A stretch of 59,622 nt of DNA from positions 1-59,622 of the forward strand of contig JAJDDQ010000007.1 in the NCBI GenBank assembly GCA_029260215.1, written 5' to 3'. Positions 35,948-47,095 of this stretch are shown here, in pieces (the first letter of the stretch is position 1; each line of letters starts with the position of its first letter). The notes beneath the pieces are model-generated. The model had not been told where the DNA came from and ran no database searches. It saw only the letters and a list, made by a program, of their open reading frames with translations. The DNA is from Phycisphaerae bacterium. Lineage in GTDB: Bacteria > Planctomycetota > Phycisphaerae > UBA1845. The translations under genes and the position numbers were made by a program.

Positions 35948-37728
35948 CGTACAGGCCGATACGGACGTTGGCCCGCATACTGAGACGTTTCGCTCCAACC
36001 GCAACGGCGATGTTGGCGCTGTCCGTATCGCCGGGGTGTCGCCGGGCCGCCGCGCCCGAAGCGGTTCACGTCGCGGTCAATCCGCCCGAACTCTCCCAAC
36101 CCGCCCCGAGCGATCGCAGCCTGATCGACGAAGAAGCCGTTCTGCGTCTCTGCCTGCGCGGGAACCCAACAATACTAAGCCCCATCTTCGCCACAACCGC
36201 ACAGGACAAACGCGTGCGCGATCTCGTCTTCGACGCACCGTTCGCCTACAACGGCGACATGAACTGGATCGTTTTCGACGCGATGACCGAATCGTTCGAG
36301 GAGTCCGCTGATCACCTGTCCGCCACCATCAAACTGCGACCGGGTTTGACCTGGCACGACGGAGCACCGCTGACCGCCGCCGACGTGGAATTCAGTTGGC
36401 GACAATTGCTCGACGATCGCGTGCCCGTCAAAAGCGGCCGCACAGGCCCGGACCAACTCAAATCCTGCACCGCCGTAGACGAGCGCACCGTACGCTTCGT
36501 GTTCAAGGAAGCCCTGCCGACCAACCGGTTGAACATGATGTTCGGAATCATCCCGAAGCACCTTTACGAAGCGGGTCTGACCGACGATCCGTCGATGGCC
36601 CAAAACGATTACTACAACAAACTGAATCGCAGCCCGGTCGGCAACGGGCCTTATCGATTTGTGGAGTGGGTCTCCGACGATCGCATCGTGCTCGAACGGT
36701 GGGACGACTACCCCGGCGAGCGTCCCCACTTCCGCAAAATCATCATACGCATCATTCCCGACGTACACGCCCGGCTCATCGCGTTTGAGCGAGGCGAAAT
36801 CGACGAGGTGGAGTTGACCGCACAGCAATTCGCCCTGGAGACAGGCAGCCGGAAATTCGCGGATATAGGTGTGGTCGCGACATCGCCCTGTTGGCAGTTC
36901 AACTACTTCATCTGGAACATGAACGGATCGAATCCATTCTTCACGGACCGCCGCGTCCGGCGGGCCATGTGCTTCGCGACGAATTATTCACTCATTAACG
37001 AACTCGTGTTCCACGGCGTGTTTCCGAAATCAGTAGGGCCTTTCACGGAATATCGCGATGAATGCGGCGTGCGGGTTGACCCGTTCTCCCACAATCCCAA
37101 TCGCGCCGCCGAACTGATCGAAGCGTCCGGCTGGAAGCTCGATGAACGCGACGGCCTGCGCTACAAATCGATCACCATCGACGGCGTTGCGCAGCGTGTG
37201 CCATTCTCCTTCACAATGCTCCTGCCCCGTGAAAGCGAATCCGGCATCAAAATCGCGAATGTCCTGACAGAAGATTTGCGCAAGATCGGCATCAAGATGA
37301 AAACGCAGGTTCTGGAGTTCCGCTCGATGATCGCCCTTGTCCGACGGCATGAATTCGAAGCCACCTACTCCGCCTTCAAACTCGGAGCGGATCCGGACCG
37401 AGCTTGGAATCTGTGGCACAGCTCCTCCCGCGAAAACGGGCAAAACGACGGCGGATACGCCAACCCGCGCGTGGACGCCCTGTTCGAGAAAGGCCGGCGC
37501 CTGTTCGACCCCCAGGAACGCAGATGCTGCTACGCCGAGCTGTCCAAGCTGGTCTACGAAGACGCGATCTTCACCTTTCTGGTCGATACACCCAATTTGT
37601 TCGGGTTCAACAAACGACTGAGAGGCCTGCGGCTCACACCGCGCGGGCCACACCTGTTCGAGCCGGGCGTGCGCGCCTGGTGGACGCCCAAATCACCCAC
37701 ACCAACGTCATCCGGGAGCGACCGATGA
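35944..37728 (+). CDS. Peptide ABC transporter substrate-binding protein 2 (family 5)
   Basis: A 594-residue solute-binding protein of the same family as the first but diverged from it. The N-terminus has a signal peptide ending LSVSPGC, a plausible though imperfect lipobox, so it may be a lipoprotein. Family regions include TIKLRPGLTWHDGAPLTAADV and RRVRRAMCFATNYSLINEL. The GTG start overlaps the preceding stop. Two different binding proteins suggest a broadened substrate range. Confidence 0.9.
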   Translation: MTYRPIRTLARILRRFAPTATAMLALSVSPGCRRAAAPEAVHVAVNPPELSQPAPSDRSLIDEEAVLRLCLRGNPTILSPIFATTAQDKRVRDLVFDAPFAYNGDMNWIVFDAMTESFEESADHLSATIKLRPGLTWHDGAPLTAADVEFSWRQLLDDRVPVKSGRTGPDQLKSCTAVDERTVRFVFKEALPTNRLNMMFGIIPKHLYEAGLTDDPSMAQNDYYNKLNRSPVGNGPYRFVEWVSDDRIVLERWDDYPGERPHFRKIIIRIIPDVHARLIAFERGEIDEVELTAQQFALETGSRKFADIGVVATSPCWQFNYFIWNMNGSNPFFTDRRVRRAMCFATNYSLINELVFHGVFPKSVGPFTEYRDECGVRVDPFSHNPNRAAELIEASGWKLDERDGLRYKSITIDGVAQRVPFSFTMLLPRESESGIKIANVLTEDLRKIGIKMKTQVLEFRSMIALVRRHEFEATYSAFKLGADPDRAWNLWHSSSRENGQNDGGYANPRVDALFEKGRRLFDPQERRCCYAELSKLVYEDAIFTFLVDTPNLFGFNKRLRGLRLTPRGPHLFEPGVRAWWTPKSPTPTSSGSDR

Positions 37729-37741
37729 CCCGGGCCGGCTG

Positions 37742-38743
37742 ATGTTGGCGTACGTGCTCAAACGATTGCTGGCCGCCGTGCCCACCTTCGTCGGGATCAC
37801 CACCGTGACGTTCGCCGTCATGCACGCTGCCCCCGGCGATCCACTGACCGCCGGCTGGGAGGAAGCATCGACCGGCGACGCAACAACATCCACAAACGAC
37901 CGCCTGCTCCGCCATTTCGATCTGGACAAGCCGCTGCACATTCAATACGCATCCTGGTTCAGCCGCGTCGTGCGTCTCGATTTCGGGCAATCGTTTACCG
38001 ACCACAGGCCCGTGTGGGAAAAAATACGCGAACGACTGCCTTGGACCGTCGGTGTCTCCCTCGCATCGATCTTCCTGGGCCTGTGCATCGCTCTGCCCGC
38101 AGGCACACGGGCCGCTGCCAAACCGGGCGGCTGGTTCGACCACGCGTTCGCCATCGCGACCTACGTGCTCTACTCCATCCCCGCCTATGTGTTGGCCATG
38201 CTGCTGATCGCCTGGGTGGCTGGCGGATCGATCGACTGGCTTCCCACGAGCAACGCCTATTCAGACGACTTCGCAACGCTCGCGCCCGCAGCCAAAGTGC
38301 TCGACATCCTGAAACACGCGCTGCTCATCACGATTTGCTTCACCGCTCCCGCGCTCGCGTTCCAAAGTCGATTCATCCGCGCCAACGTATTGGAAGCCAT
38401 GTCCGCGAACTACGTGCGCACCGCCCGTGCCAAAGGCCTGCCGGAACGTCGTGTCATACGCAAGCACGCACTGCGCAACGCATTGATTCCGATGCTGACC
38501 TATCTCGGGCTGCTGCTGCCCACCGTCATTTCAGGATCAGCCATTCTGGAGGTCATGTTCAACTGGCCCGGAATAGGCCGGCTGATGTACGAAGCCATCC
38601 TGCAACGCGACTACCCGACGGTGATGGCCGTCACCGTCATCGCCGCCATCCTGGTGCAGATCGGAACGCTGCTGGCCGACATATCCTACGTCTGGGCGGA
38701 CCCGCGCGTGCGCGATGCCCACGGAGCGACTGATGGTATCTGA
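37742..38743 (+). CDS. Peptide ABC transporter permease 3 (OppB/DppB type)
   Basis: A 333-residue permease with EAA loop RTARAKGLPERRVIRKHALR and the usual FNWPGIGRLMYEAILQRDYP segment after it. The second OppB-type subunit of the operon; compared with the first it has a longer first periplasmic loop. It overlaps the next gene by 11 to 29 bases, depending on the start chosen there. Confidence 0.93.
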   Translation: MLAYVLKRLLAAVPTFVGITTVTFAVMHAAPGDPLTAGWEEASTGDATTSTNDRLLRHFDLDKPLHIQYASWFSRVVRLDFGQSFTDHRPVWEKIRERLPWTVGVSLASIFLGLCIALPAGTRAAAKPGGWFDHAFAIATYVLYSIPAYVLAMLLIAWVAGGSIDWLPTSNAYSDDFATLAPAAKVLDILKHALLITICFTAPALAFQSRFIRANVLEAMSANYVRTARAKGLPERRVIRKHALRNALIPMLTYLGLLLPTVISGSAILEVMFNWPGIGRLMYEAILQRDYPTVMAVTVIAAILVQIGTLLADISYVWADPRVRDAHGATDGI

Positions 38744-39797
38744 ACCCGCCATTATGCCGCCGCCGACCCCTGCGACATGGCGTCGTTTTCTCGCGCGCAA
38801 GAGAGGCTTGGCCGGATCGATCATCCTCACCATCCTGATCGGCATCGCGATTTTCGCGCCCGTGATCGCTTCGGATCAACCCATCGTCTGCCGCCACAAG
38901 GGTACACTGCATTTCCCCGCGCTGGTCGATGTGTTGCATCGCCTGCCGTTCGCGTCGAGCGTCATCGAAAAATCACCGCCGTTCAACCGGGCTGACTACG
39001 ACCCCAAATCCAACGCGGAACAATATGAATTCGTCGTTTGGCCTCTGATCGCCATCAGCCCGACGGAAATCACCCGCGATGCGCTGCAACCACCCTCTTC
39101 ACAGCACTGGCTCGGCACGGACGGCAGCGGACGCGACATCGCGAGCCGCATGGTGCATGGTGCCGCCGTCTCCGTGCAGGTCGGCATCGTGTCGATGAGC
39201 ATCGCAGCCCTCATCGGCATCGTCGTCGGAGCGGTCGCGGGGTACTCTGGCGGTTGGTTGGACGCGATACTGTCGCGCTTCATCGAAATCGTTATTTGTT
39301 TCCCGGAGTTCTTTCTGATTCTGTGTATGATGGTCTGGGTGCAACCGAGCATCGTAAACGTCATGATTATCGTCGGCCTCACGCGCTGGACAACGATCGC
39401 GCGATTCACGCGCGGGGAATTCATCAAGCTCCGCAGTCGCGAGTTCGTAACCGCCGCCCACGCAATCGGTGCAGGCAGCACGCGCGTGATGTTTCGTCAC
39501 CTGCTGCCCAACGCATTAGCCCCCGTCCTCGTGACCATCGTATTCGGCGTCGCCAACGCGATCCTGATCGAAGCCGGCCTGAGCTGGCTCGGTTTCGGTG
39601 TGCAGCCGCCGAACCCGTCCTGGGGTGGGTTGCTGCGCGACGCCTACACCAACATTCGCGTAGCCCCGCACATGGTCTACCCGCCCTGTGTCGCCATTTT
39701 CGTCACCGTGTTGGCCTGCAATCTCGCCGGAGACGCACTGCGCGAAGCGCTGGACGCCCGCGATCCAACCACAACGCGAAAGGCGAGCGAAGCATGA
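38733..39797 (+). CDS. Peptide ABC transporter permease 4 (OppC/DppC type)
   Basis: About 354 residues, with the OppC N-terminal segment (FLARKRGLAGSIILTIL) and EAA loop FVTAAHAIGAGSTRVMFRHL, followed by LPNALAPVLVTIVFGVANAI. ATG 38733 has GGAG six bases upstream; ATG 38715 is an alternative. The stop overlaps the start of the first ATPase gene as ATGA. Confidence 0.93.
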   Translation: MVSEPAIMPPPTPATWRRFLARKRGLAGSIILTILIGIAIFAPVIASDQPIVCRHKGTLHFPALVDVLHRLPFASSVIEKSPPFNRADYDPKSNAEQYEFVVWPLIAISPTEITRDALQPPSSQHWLGTDGSGRDIASRMVHGAAVSVQVGIVSMSIAALIGIVVGAVAGYSGGWLDAILSRFIEIVICFPEFFLILCMMVWVQPSIVNVMIIVGLTRWTTIARFTRGEFIKLRSREFVTAAHAIGAGSTRVMFRHLLPNALAPVLVTIVFGVANAILIEAGLSWLGFGVQPPNPSWGGLLRDAYTNIRVAPHMVYPPCVAIFVTVLACNLAGDALREALDARDPTTTRKASEA

Positions 39798-40896
39798 GCA
39801 ACCAACCGTTGCTGGCCATTCGCGATCTCACCGTACAGTTCGACACCGACTCCGGGCCAGCCGTCGTGGTGGACAACGTCGGATTCGACATAGGCCGAGG
39901 ACAAACCTACGCCCTCGTCGGCGAGAGCGGCTGCGGCAAGAGCACGACCGCGCTGGCTATTCTGCGGCTGATTCCCGAACCCCCCGGGCGAATCGTCTCC
40001 GGAAAAATATGCTTCGCCGACCCGAACGAAGACAGTCTGCCCATTGACCTGACTACTTTGCCCACCGACCGATTGCGAACCATTCGCGGCCGCCGCATTG
40101 CGATCGTATTTCAGGAGCCGGGCAGCGCTCTGAACCCCGTGCTGACCATCGGCGAACAAATCGCAGAACCACTCATGTGGCACGAGAATAAGAGTCGCAC
40201 CGACGCGATGCGCGTCGCCCGTGATCTGCTCGGACGCGTCGGCATCGCACCCGCCGAGGAACGCCTGCACGCCTACCCGCACCAGCTCTCCGGCGGGATG
40301 CAGCAGCGGGCCATGATCGCGATGGCCCTCGCCTGCCGACCGGCTGTTCTGATCGCCGACGAGCCGACCACAGCCCTCGACGTAACCGTGCAGGCACAAA
40401 TCCTCGATCTCCTGAAAGACCTCCAACGTACGACCGGGCTGGGCCTGCTCTTTATCTCGCACGATCTTGGCGTGGTGGCCCGCGTCGCGGACCGCGTCGG
40501 TGTGATGTACGCCGGGCGAATCGTCGAAGAAGCTCCCATCGAGCGCATCTTCACGCATCCAGCCCACCCCTACACACAAGCGTTGCTTCGCAGCCTGCCC
40601 AAGCTCGGACCGCGACTACACAGGCTCGAAACCATCGAAGGCGTCGTACCCGACCCCAGCGATCCGCCCCAGGGCTGCCGATTCCACCCGCGTTGCACCC
40701 TGACGCAACAATTAGCCCGCGACGGCGAACGCAAGACCCAAAAAGACCGCAACAACCGAACAGTATTGCGCAGATGCATCGCGTCCGACGCCACCGAAGC
40801 AGGCGGCACGCCGGCACTTCGTGAAATAGCCGAAGACCATCGCGTCGCATGCTGGGAAGTTGACGCCGCCGCAGTCGCCTCGGAGACGTCAGCCCC

Positions 40897-40900
<4 letters not shown>
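39794..40900 (+). CDS. Peptide ABC transporter ATP-binding protein (OppD/DppD type)
   Basis: A 368-residue ATPase. Walker A is GESGCGKST, the signature is [15 protein letters not shown], Walker B is [13 protein letters not shown], and the switch His lies in FISHDLGVV. The C-terminal oligopeptide-transporter domain has [10 protein letters not shown]. The frame is open far upstream, but the ATG overlapping the previous stop is clearly the start. It pairs with the next gene. Confidence 0.96.
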
Positions 40901-41955
<1,055 letters not shown>

Positions 41956-42132
41956 CGTCGCACGCTTTCCGACGAGTTTTGACAGCATACAGGCCCACGG
42001 GTAGTAGACTGTCCTGTAGATTACGTCTTTGGTCGCAAGTAACGAGCGTCGCGCCCCGCTGACAGTGACAAGCAAGGCAGGGTTTCCCAACTGATCCGGT
42101 GCGCGGCGGAATCTCTTCGAAGGAGTCCAATT

Positions 42133-43881
42133 ATGTTTCGCGCCCGCCGCATTGCGGCTGTGTCGTGCTGTGTCGCCATCCTGACCGCGTCCGTCTTCGC
42201 ACAGGATTTGAGCACCACCACCGTTAAACGATCGCCGCAGGACGTGCTGTCAGCCGTCCCGGGGAACGCATGGGCCGTCGCCATCGTTCCAAATCTCAAC
42301 CAGTTCGATCGCAAAATCACCACACTGATGCAGCAACTCCAGGTTCCCATCCCCTTTGCCCCGCTGGCGATGACGAAAATGTCATTGGGATTCCAAAACG
42401 GATTCGACGACGACGGCGGGTTAGCCGTCGTGATGATGCCGATGGCAGACGGTGCCTCGCCCGGCAAGTCCGTGCTTATTCTCCTGCCGACGACGGACTA
42501 CGATGCGCTCGTCACACCCCTCGGCCCCGAACTGGTTGAGGGAACAATCAGCAAAATCTACTTCATGGACGAAGAAGCCTACGTCTCACCCTTCGGCCGA
42601 TTCGCCGCCGTCGCACCTTCGCAGGAACTGCTGACCAAAGCCATCAACGCACGCACGTCCCTGCGCGATGTTCTCGCCACCGACCGGTTGGCACGCATCG
42701 AAAAAGATGAACTGACCGTCTGGGCAAACTTCACCGAATTCTCCAAGAGCAATCTCTACAAGGGATTCGCAGCCATGGCCCAGATGGCCGGCGGCGACAT
42801 GAGCATGGTCGAACAGTTCGACACCGGCTCGATCTCGCTCCGAATTGGCGAGTCCGGAATCAACTTCGGCATGCATGTCGATGCACAGGCCGGGACAGCG
42901 CTGGCCAAAGCGATCGCCACCGCCGGGTCGACCGACGAAACACTGCTCATCGGGCTGCCGGCTGAACCGTTCGTTTTCGCCGGCGGTCAGATGTCCAGCG
43001 AAACCGGCGCCCAACAAAGTGCCAAAATGATGGACGAAATGTTCGAAAAGATGGCCGACAAGGCCGGCGAGCAGAAAGAACTCGTCAACAGCATGCGCGC
43101 CATGCTGATCGGCATCATTCGAAACATGCGTCATGTCTCATTCAGCGTCGCAGCCATCGACGGCGGAGCCGACGGAATGATCGGAGTCACCCTCGTCCTG
43201 ACCACCGAAGGCCAAAGCAAGGCGGTCCGCGATACCGCAGTCAAAGCAGTCAGCATCCTCAAGAAAGTCATGGACGACGACGCCCAGGCGGCTGAATACA
43301 GCAAACTGGTGGAGTACAAAGTCGCAGCCGAGAAAATCGACGGAATCGATGTCGATCATTTCAAGGTCACGCTCCCCTCGGAAGAATTGGGCGAAGAATT
43401 CCATAATGCCATGAAGGTCATCGTCGGCCAGGAGGGCATCCTCATTCGCCTGGCGACCCTGGATGATCGTCACACTCTCGTCGTCTTCGGCGGCGGAGGC
43501 GAACGATTCAAGAAGGCAGCCGCAGCAGCCAAAAGCGACGAAAAAGGATTGGCCAATAACCCCGGCATCAAACACGTCGCTGCCAATCTCCCTTCCCGGA
43601 AGAATTCGGAGTTCTATTTCGCCCTGGACCACCTCGCCAGGTTGGCCATCAACATAGGCACCGCCGTCGGCGAATCCATGCCGATCAAAGCCTCGCAAAT
43701 TCCTGACATAAACGCCCCCATCGCCGTGGTCAGCACCCCGGTCGGAAAAACAGGAAGCCAAACGGAAATCTACATCCCGATGAAATTGCTCCAATCCGCC
43801 AAAGACATCGCGATGGCCCAAATGATGGCCCAGCAGCAACGCCCCCCGCACCCGGTCGATCCACCACCGCCGCCAAGCTAA
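42133..43881 (+). CDS. Secreted hypothetical protein, 582 residues
   Basis: An exported protein of unknown function: signal peptide (AVSCCVAILTASVFAQ), then a mixed alpha/beta chain that appears to contain two similar halves, each opening with a short statement of a Val-rich strand (AWAVAIVPNLNQFD; the later one near residue 330). The C-terminus ends in a Pro-rich tail (PPHPVDPPPPPS). AAGGAG lies eight bases before the ATG. It forms its own unit, with a terminator at 43972-44001. It resembles hypothetical proteins often seen in planctomycetes, but I could not assign a family. Confidence 0.8.
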   Translation: MFRARRIAAVSCCVAILTASVFAQDLSTTTVKRSPQDVLSAVPGNAWAVAIVPNLNQFDRKITTLMQQLQVPIPFAPLAMTKMSLGFQNGFDDDGGLAVVMMPMADGASPGKSVLILLPTTDYDALVTPLGPELVEGTISKIYFMDEEAYVSPFGRFAAVAPSQELLTKAINARTSLRDVLATDRLARIEKDELTVWANFTEFSKSNLYKGFAAMAQMAGGDMSMVEQFDTGSISLRIGESGINFGMHVDAQAGTALAKAIATAGSTDETLLIGLPAEPFVFAGGQMSSETGAQQSAKMMDEMFEKMADKAGEQKELVNSMRAMLIGIIRNMRHVSFSVAAIDGGADGMIGVTLVLTTEGQSKAVRDTAVKAVSILKKVMDDDAQAAEYSKLVEYKVAAEKIDGIDVDHFKVTLPSEELGEEFHNAMKVIVGQEGILIRLATLDDRHTLVVFGGGGERFKKAAAAAKSDEKGLANNPGIKHVAANLPSRKNSEFYFALDHLARLAINIGTAVGESMPIKASQIPDINAPIAVVSTPVGKTGSQTEIYIPMKLLQSAKDIAMAQMMAQQQRPPHPVDPPPPPS

Positions 43882-43901
43882 AGACCGCGCGCCCGGCGCA
43901 A

Positions 43902-43925
43902 CGAGCCGCCAACTTCAGTTGGCGC
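43902..43925 (-). repeat. Intergenic hairpin repeat, class I copy 2
   Basis: GCCAACT pairs with AGTTGGC around TC. On the minus strand it matches 6020-6043, keeping ACTGAAGT and the tail GCGGCTCG, while the two variable stem pairs are C-G and A-T here instead of G-C and G-C. Confidence 0.75.
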
Positions 43926-43971
43926 GGGCTCAAGAAAATCGGACAGTCTCAACACCATTAAGAATGCTCAC

Positions 43972-44001
43972 GCCGCCGTCGATCACGACGGCGGCTTTTT
44001 T
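43972..44001 (+). terminator. Rho-independent terminator of the 42133-43881 gene
   Basis: GCCGCCGTCG (43972-43981) pairs perfectly with CGACGGCGGC (43986-43995) around ATCA, followed by six T. It lies about 90 bases after the stop codon. Confidence 0.92.
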
Positions 44002-44077
44002 GTAATTGCAGATAACCCAAGTCTCGTAGATGCAGAACGCACCGCGGAAATGATACCGATGGTCTCGATCTCGTACG

Positions 44078-46357
44078 TTACGGAACAGGCTGCGGCGCAT
44101 CAGCCAATCGCTCAACAACCTTACCCAACCGCTCCGACCAATCCGCCGCGAAGCAATCCGGCGAGACGCCAGCCAGTTCACCCGCCAGCGTCACGAGCGA
44201 CGAACGCTCTGCAGCGTCTTCCGTCTCAAACCGCGCAAGGACAATATCGGTCATCTGCTGCCTGAAGCCTTCGTCGCTGTCGACCGCTCCGCACACCGAT
44301 TCGATCAACGCGCGAACGCGATCCAGCCGCTCGCCACCCATACCCGCTCGAACGAGGTTCAATCCCGCGACCCTGCGCGTGGCCGGCTCCCCGCTTTCCG
44401 ATGCACGCCAAAGCTCCTGCACATGAGGGAATGCTTCGGCGAACCGCGACTGCGACAGAAGAACGTCCGCAAGATCACGCCGAGCTTCGTTCAGTGTCTC
44501 GCCCCCGCCGTTTCCCGAGGCAGCCAATTTGGCGATCAACTCTTCATAGAGCGCAATCTGACGATCCGGGCGGTGACTGAGGCGACTGATCCAGTGAGGC
44601 CTGTCGGTCGATTTCTGCTTGTTCAACAAAACGCGAAAGCTCGCCCAGGCTGCGTCGCGCACGCCCTCGTTCACCTCCACGTCCGGGTTGAGTCGCCCCA
44701 CCAGCGCTTCGAGATGCGCCGGCTCGCTGCCCAGCTTGCCCACCGCGATGCAAGCTAACTGACGCACACGCGCGTCGGCGTGGGAAAGGTGCGCCATCAG
44801 ACGATCCAACTGATCCGTCGCACCGATGACCTCAATCCCGCGAATCGCCGCCAGCACAAGCTCCGGCCACTCCGAAGAAAGGTAGGCATCGAATTCCGGC
44901 GCAAACGCCGGCTCGCCGATCTGAGCCATCGCGCTCAGCAACGCTTCCTTCAATCGAACATCGTCCGCAGCCGCCGCCGAAAACCGCGACCGCAGCGGCT
45001 CGATCGCCGTCTTGACCGACGCGGAGTCCACCTTGGCAGCCGAATACAACACCCCCAGCGCAATCGCAGCCTCACGCACACAATCGGTGGGCGTGTCCGG
45101 CGCACCGATTTCCGCGATCAGTGATTCCAAAGCGACCGGATTGCCCAGTCGCCCCAGAACCCGCAACGCCGTTTGCCGCGCGATCGGGTCATTTTCGGAA
45201 ATCAACAGCCGCAGCACTTCCGGAGCGTCCGCCGGAACCTGCAACCCACCGATAATCTGAAGAGCAGCCGTACGCACCGGCGCGGACGGATCGGAAAAAC
45301 AATCCATAATCGCCCGGCGCACTTCATCGCCCGGCGGCTTGCCCTCGGAAACCTGCTCACGGACCAAACGCATCGCCCCGAGTCGATAAGCCTCTAGATC
45401 GTCCGCCAGCCACTGACGCAACAGCGCATCTCGCGCTTGCTGAGGGGAAAGCTGGTACACCTGCCGAAGCAATACCGCAATGCGCTCCGAAGTGACCGCG
45501 TGCGTTGTCTCGTGCCGCTTGCGCCAACCATTCAATTCCGTACGAAGAGATTGATTCTGACGCACCGCAAGATCAAGACGATCGCGAAGCCAATCGGCAT
45601 CGGTGAGTTGCTCCTTTGCGTCCCACCACACCCGCCACGCCTCCACATCCCGGCGGTAATCGACCCGCGACACCGACTGAAGCGACTCCACAACACGCGA
45701 CACCACCGCAGGCTCTGAAGACGAGAGCAGCTCGATCAATTCACCAACCACGTCACGCCGCTCACTGTTTAGCGCCAACGCGTCGACCGCCGCCAGCCTC
45801 TGCTGGATCGGTTGCGCAGCGTTGCCCGCCAGTGTCCCCAGGCGCGTGACGACCCCAGCATCGCGAAACGCCGCCAGCGCAGTCGCCGCCCCCGCAGACA
45901 GGAACGGATCGTCGCTTCCGAGAAGACCGAGCAGAGGCTCCACCAGCCGCCCGTTGAGATGCTCCGGCTCACGCTGGCCGACCGTCGCGACCGCCTCAGC
46001 GATGGCGAGCGGCGCTTTGCCGGGGGCCAGCAACTCGATCGCAAGATCGATTCGGTGTGGAAGATCAAGCCGCAGCAGCGCTTCCGCCATAATCCGCCGA
46101 CTCCGCGAACCCGGCGGCGAATCCGTAATAACCACACGATGTTGTTCAAGAAGGGCAGCCTGGTCCGGCGACAAGTCAGGCCAGCGCGGCGAAGCAGTCT
46201 CCGCCAACGAGTGCGTTTGGGCGCAGAGCGCAGACGTCAGCCCCAGGCAGGAAACGAGAAGGATGGCCCTGAGGGTATTTCTCACGTGACGCTGCTCAAA
46301 ACCTCCCCGTTGCAAAGACGATGTTCTATTGCGCCCCCTTTTAGCCTGATGTTTCAT
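44078..46357 (-). CDS. Secreted HEAT-repeat protein
   Basis: About 759 residues. A hydrophobic segment near residue 30 (NTLRAILLVSCLGLTSALCA) is the likely signal peptide. Most of the chain consists of HEAT/armadillo-like repeats with the pattern VRxxAxxALGxLG: examples are DPFLSAGAATALAAFRDA, DPIARQTALRVLGRLGNP and DARVRQLACIAVGKLGSE. Such superhelices bind proteins; nothing indicates the partner. The start is uncertain: ATG 46357 has no clear ribosome site, and a GTG at 46285, just before the signal peptide, has GGGGAGG but at long spacing. Divergent from the small lipoprotein gene. Confidence 0.8.
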   Translation of the reverse strand: MKHQAKRGRNRTSSLQRGGFEQRHVRNTLRAILLVSCLGLTSALCAQTHSLAETASPRWPDLSPDQAALLEQHRVVITDSPPGSRSRRIMAEALLRLDLPHRIDLAIELLAPGKAPLAIAEAVATVGQREPEHLNGRLVEPLLGLLGSDDPFLSAGAATALAAFRDAGVVTRLGTLAGNAAQPIQQRLAAVDALALNSERRDVVGELIELLSSSEPAVVSRVVESLQSVSRVDYRRDVEAWRVWWDAKEQLTDADWLRDRLDLAVRQNQSLRTELNGWRKRHETTHAVTSERIAVLLRQVYQLSPQQARDALLRQWLADDLEAYRLGAMRLVREQVSEGKPPGDEVRRAIMDCFSDPSAPVRTAALQIIGGLQVPADAPEVLRLLISENDPIARQTALRVLGRLGNPVALESLIAEIGAPDTPTDCVREAAIALGVLYSAAKVDSASVKTAIEPLRSRFSAAAADDVRLKEALLSAMAQIGEPAFAPEFDAYLSSEWPELVLAAIRGIEVIGATDQLDRLMAHLSHADARVRQLACIAVGKLGSEPAHLEALVGRLNPDVEVNEGVRDAAWASFRVLLNKQKSTDRPHWISRLSHRPDRQIALYEELIAKLAASGNGGGETLNEARRDLADVLLSQSRFAEAFPHVQELWRASESGEPATRRVAGLNLVRAGMGGERLDRVRALIESVCGAVDSDEGFRQQMTDIVLARFETEDAAERSSLVTLAGELAGVSPDCFAADWSERLGKVVERLADAPQPVP

Positions 46358-46416
46358 ACGACGCAACGCACCCGACGGTTTGACCCAACGTCACCGCAAG
46401 GTAATATCGGCGAAAT

Positions 46417-46986
46417 ATGAGGGCGATGTTTCCTGTGATCGCTGTTTGGCTTACGTTGGCGGGCTGCCACGCTTCGGCACCGACCTTCGCCGAGCGCCTC
46501 GTCCCCAACGCTTCATTCGTGGACGCACCCTTTGACGTGGCATGGACTGCAGCCTCAGACGTGCTCAAATCGCGGCGATTCATCCTCGACGAAGCCGACC
46601 CCGGCACGGGCATCCTGAAGACGTTCCCCCTCACCAGTCCGCATTTTTTTGAGTTCTGGGTCGATCAGCCGCCGTCCGCACGCGACCGCGCGGAGGCGTC
46701 CCTGTCCCACATCCGGCGGTGGGTCACCGTCGAAATATCACGACCCGTCGGCGAGCACGGCTGTCGTGTCGTCGTCACCGTGCGCAAGGAGCGACGCTCC
46801 ACACCGGAACGGCAGGTGACCAACTCCGCCGCCGTCGTCTTTTTCCTGAGTCGTTCGCTGCCCACCACGATTTCAGGGGAGTCGGTTGCGACCGGAGATA
46901 CCTGGATCGACCTCGGCAGAGACCCCGGCACGGAAAATCAAATCCGCCAGGCCATCGTCAAAGAAATCGCCCGCAAAAACAGGTAG
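46417..46986 (+). CDS. Probable lipoprotein of unknown function
   Basis: A 189-residue protein with a lipoprotein signal (IAVWLTLAGC, cleavage before Cys). The mature part is a compact alpha/beta domain in which AFDVAWTAASDVLKSRRFILDEAD resembles the start of small outer-membrane lipoproteins that scaffold or assemble complexes. No close family recognised. It is divergent from the HEAT gene with about 50 bases between them. Confidence 0.7.
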   Translation: MRAMFPVIAVWLTLAGCHASAPTFAERLVPNASFVDAPFDVAWTAASDVLKSRRFILDEADPGTGILKTFPLTSPHFFEFWVDQPPSARDRAEASLSHIRRWVTVEISRPVGEHGCRVVVTVRKERRSTPERQVTNSAAVVFFLSRSLPTTISGESVATGDTWIDLGRDPGTENQIRQAIVKEIARKNR

Positions 46987-47059
46987 CACCACCCAAATCC
47001 GAACCCGGCAGCCAGCCCTGATTCACGCAGATTTTCCGAGAGCCACCGTTTTTTTTGAC

Positions 47060-47087
47060 TTGACATATCGTTATATTGTTATATATT
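47060..47087 (+). promoter_or_regulatory. Sigma-70-like promoter and possible operator of the arsR-type operon
   Basis: TTGACA (47060-47065), 16 bases, TATATT (47082-47087). Transcription would start near 47094, about at the ATG at 47096, so the mRNA would be leaderless or nearly so. The spacer holds a tandem pair CGTTATAT-TGTTATAT (47069-47084) that could be the repressor's own operator. Confidence 0.7.
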
Positions 47088-47095
47088 TACTATTG

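Noticed and set aside
39038-39793. Upstream extension of the OppD gene
   Set aside because: It runs inside the OppC gene in another frame and is Arg-rich; the ATGA junction at 39794 marks the start.
46886-47095. Upstream extension of the ArsR-type gene
   Set aside because: It overlaps the lipoprotein gene and contains the promoter; the regulator sequence starts at 47096.
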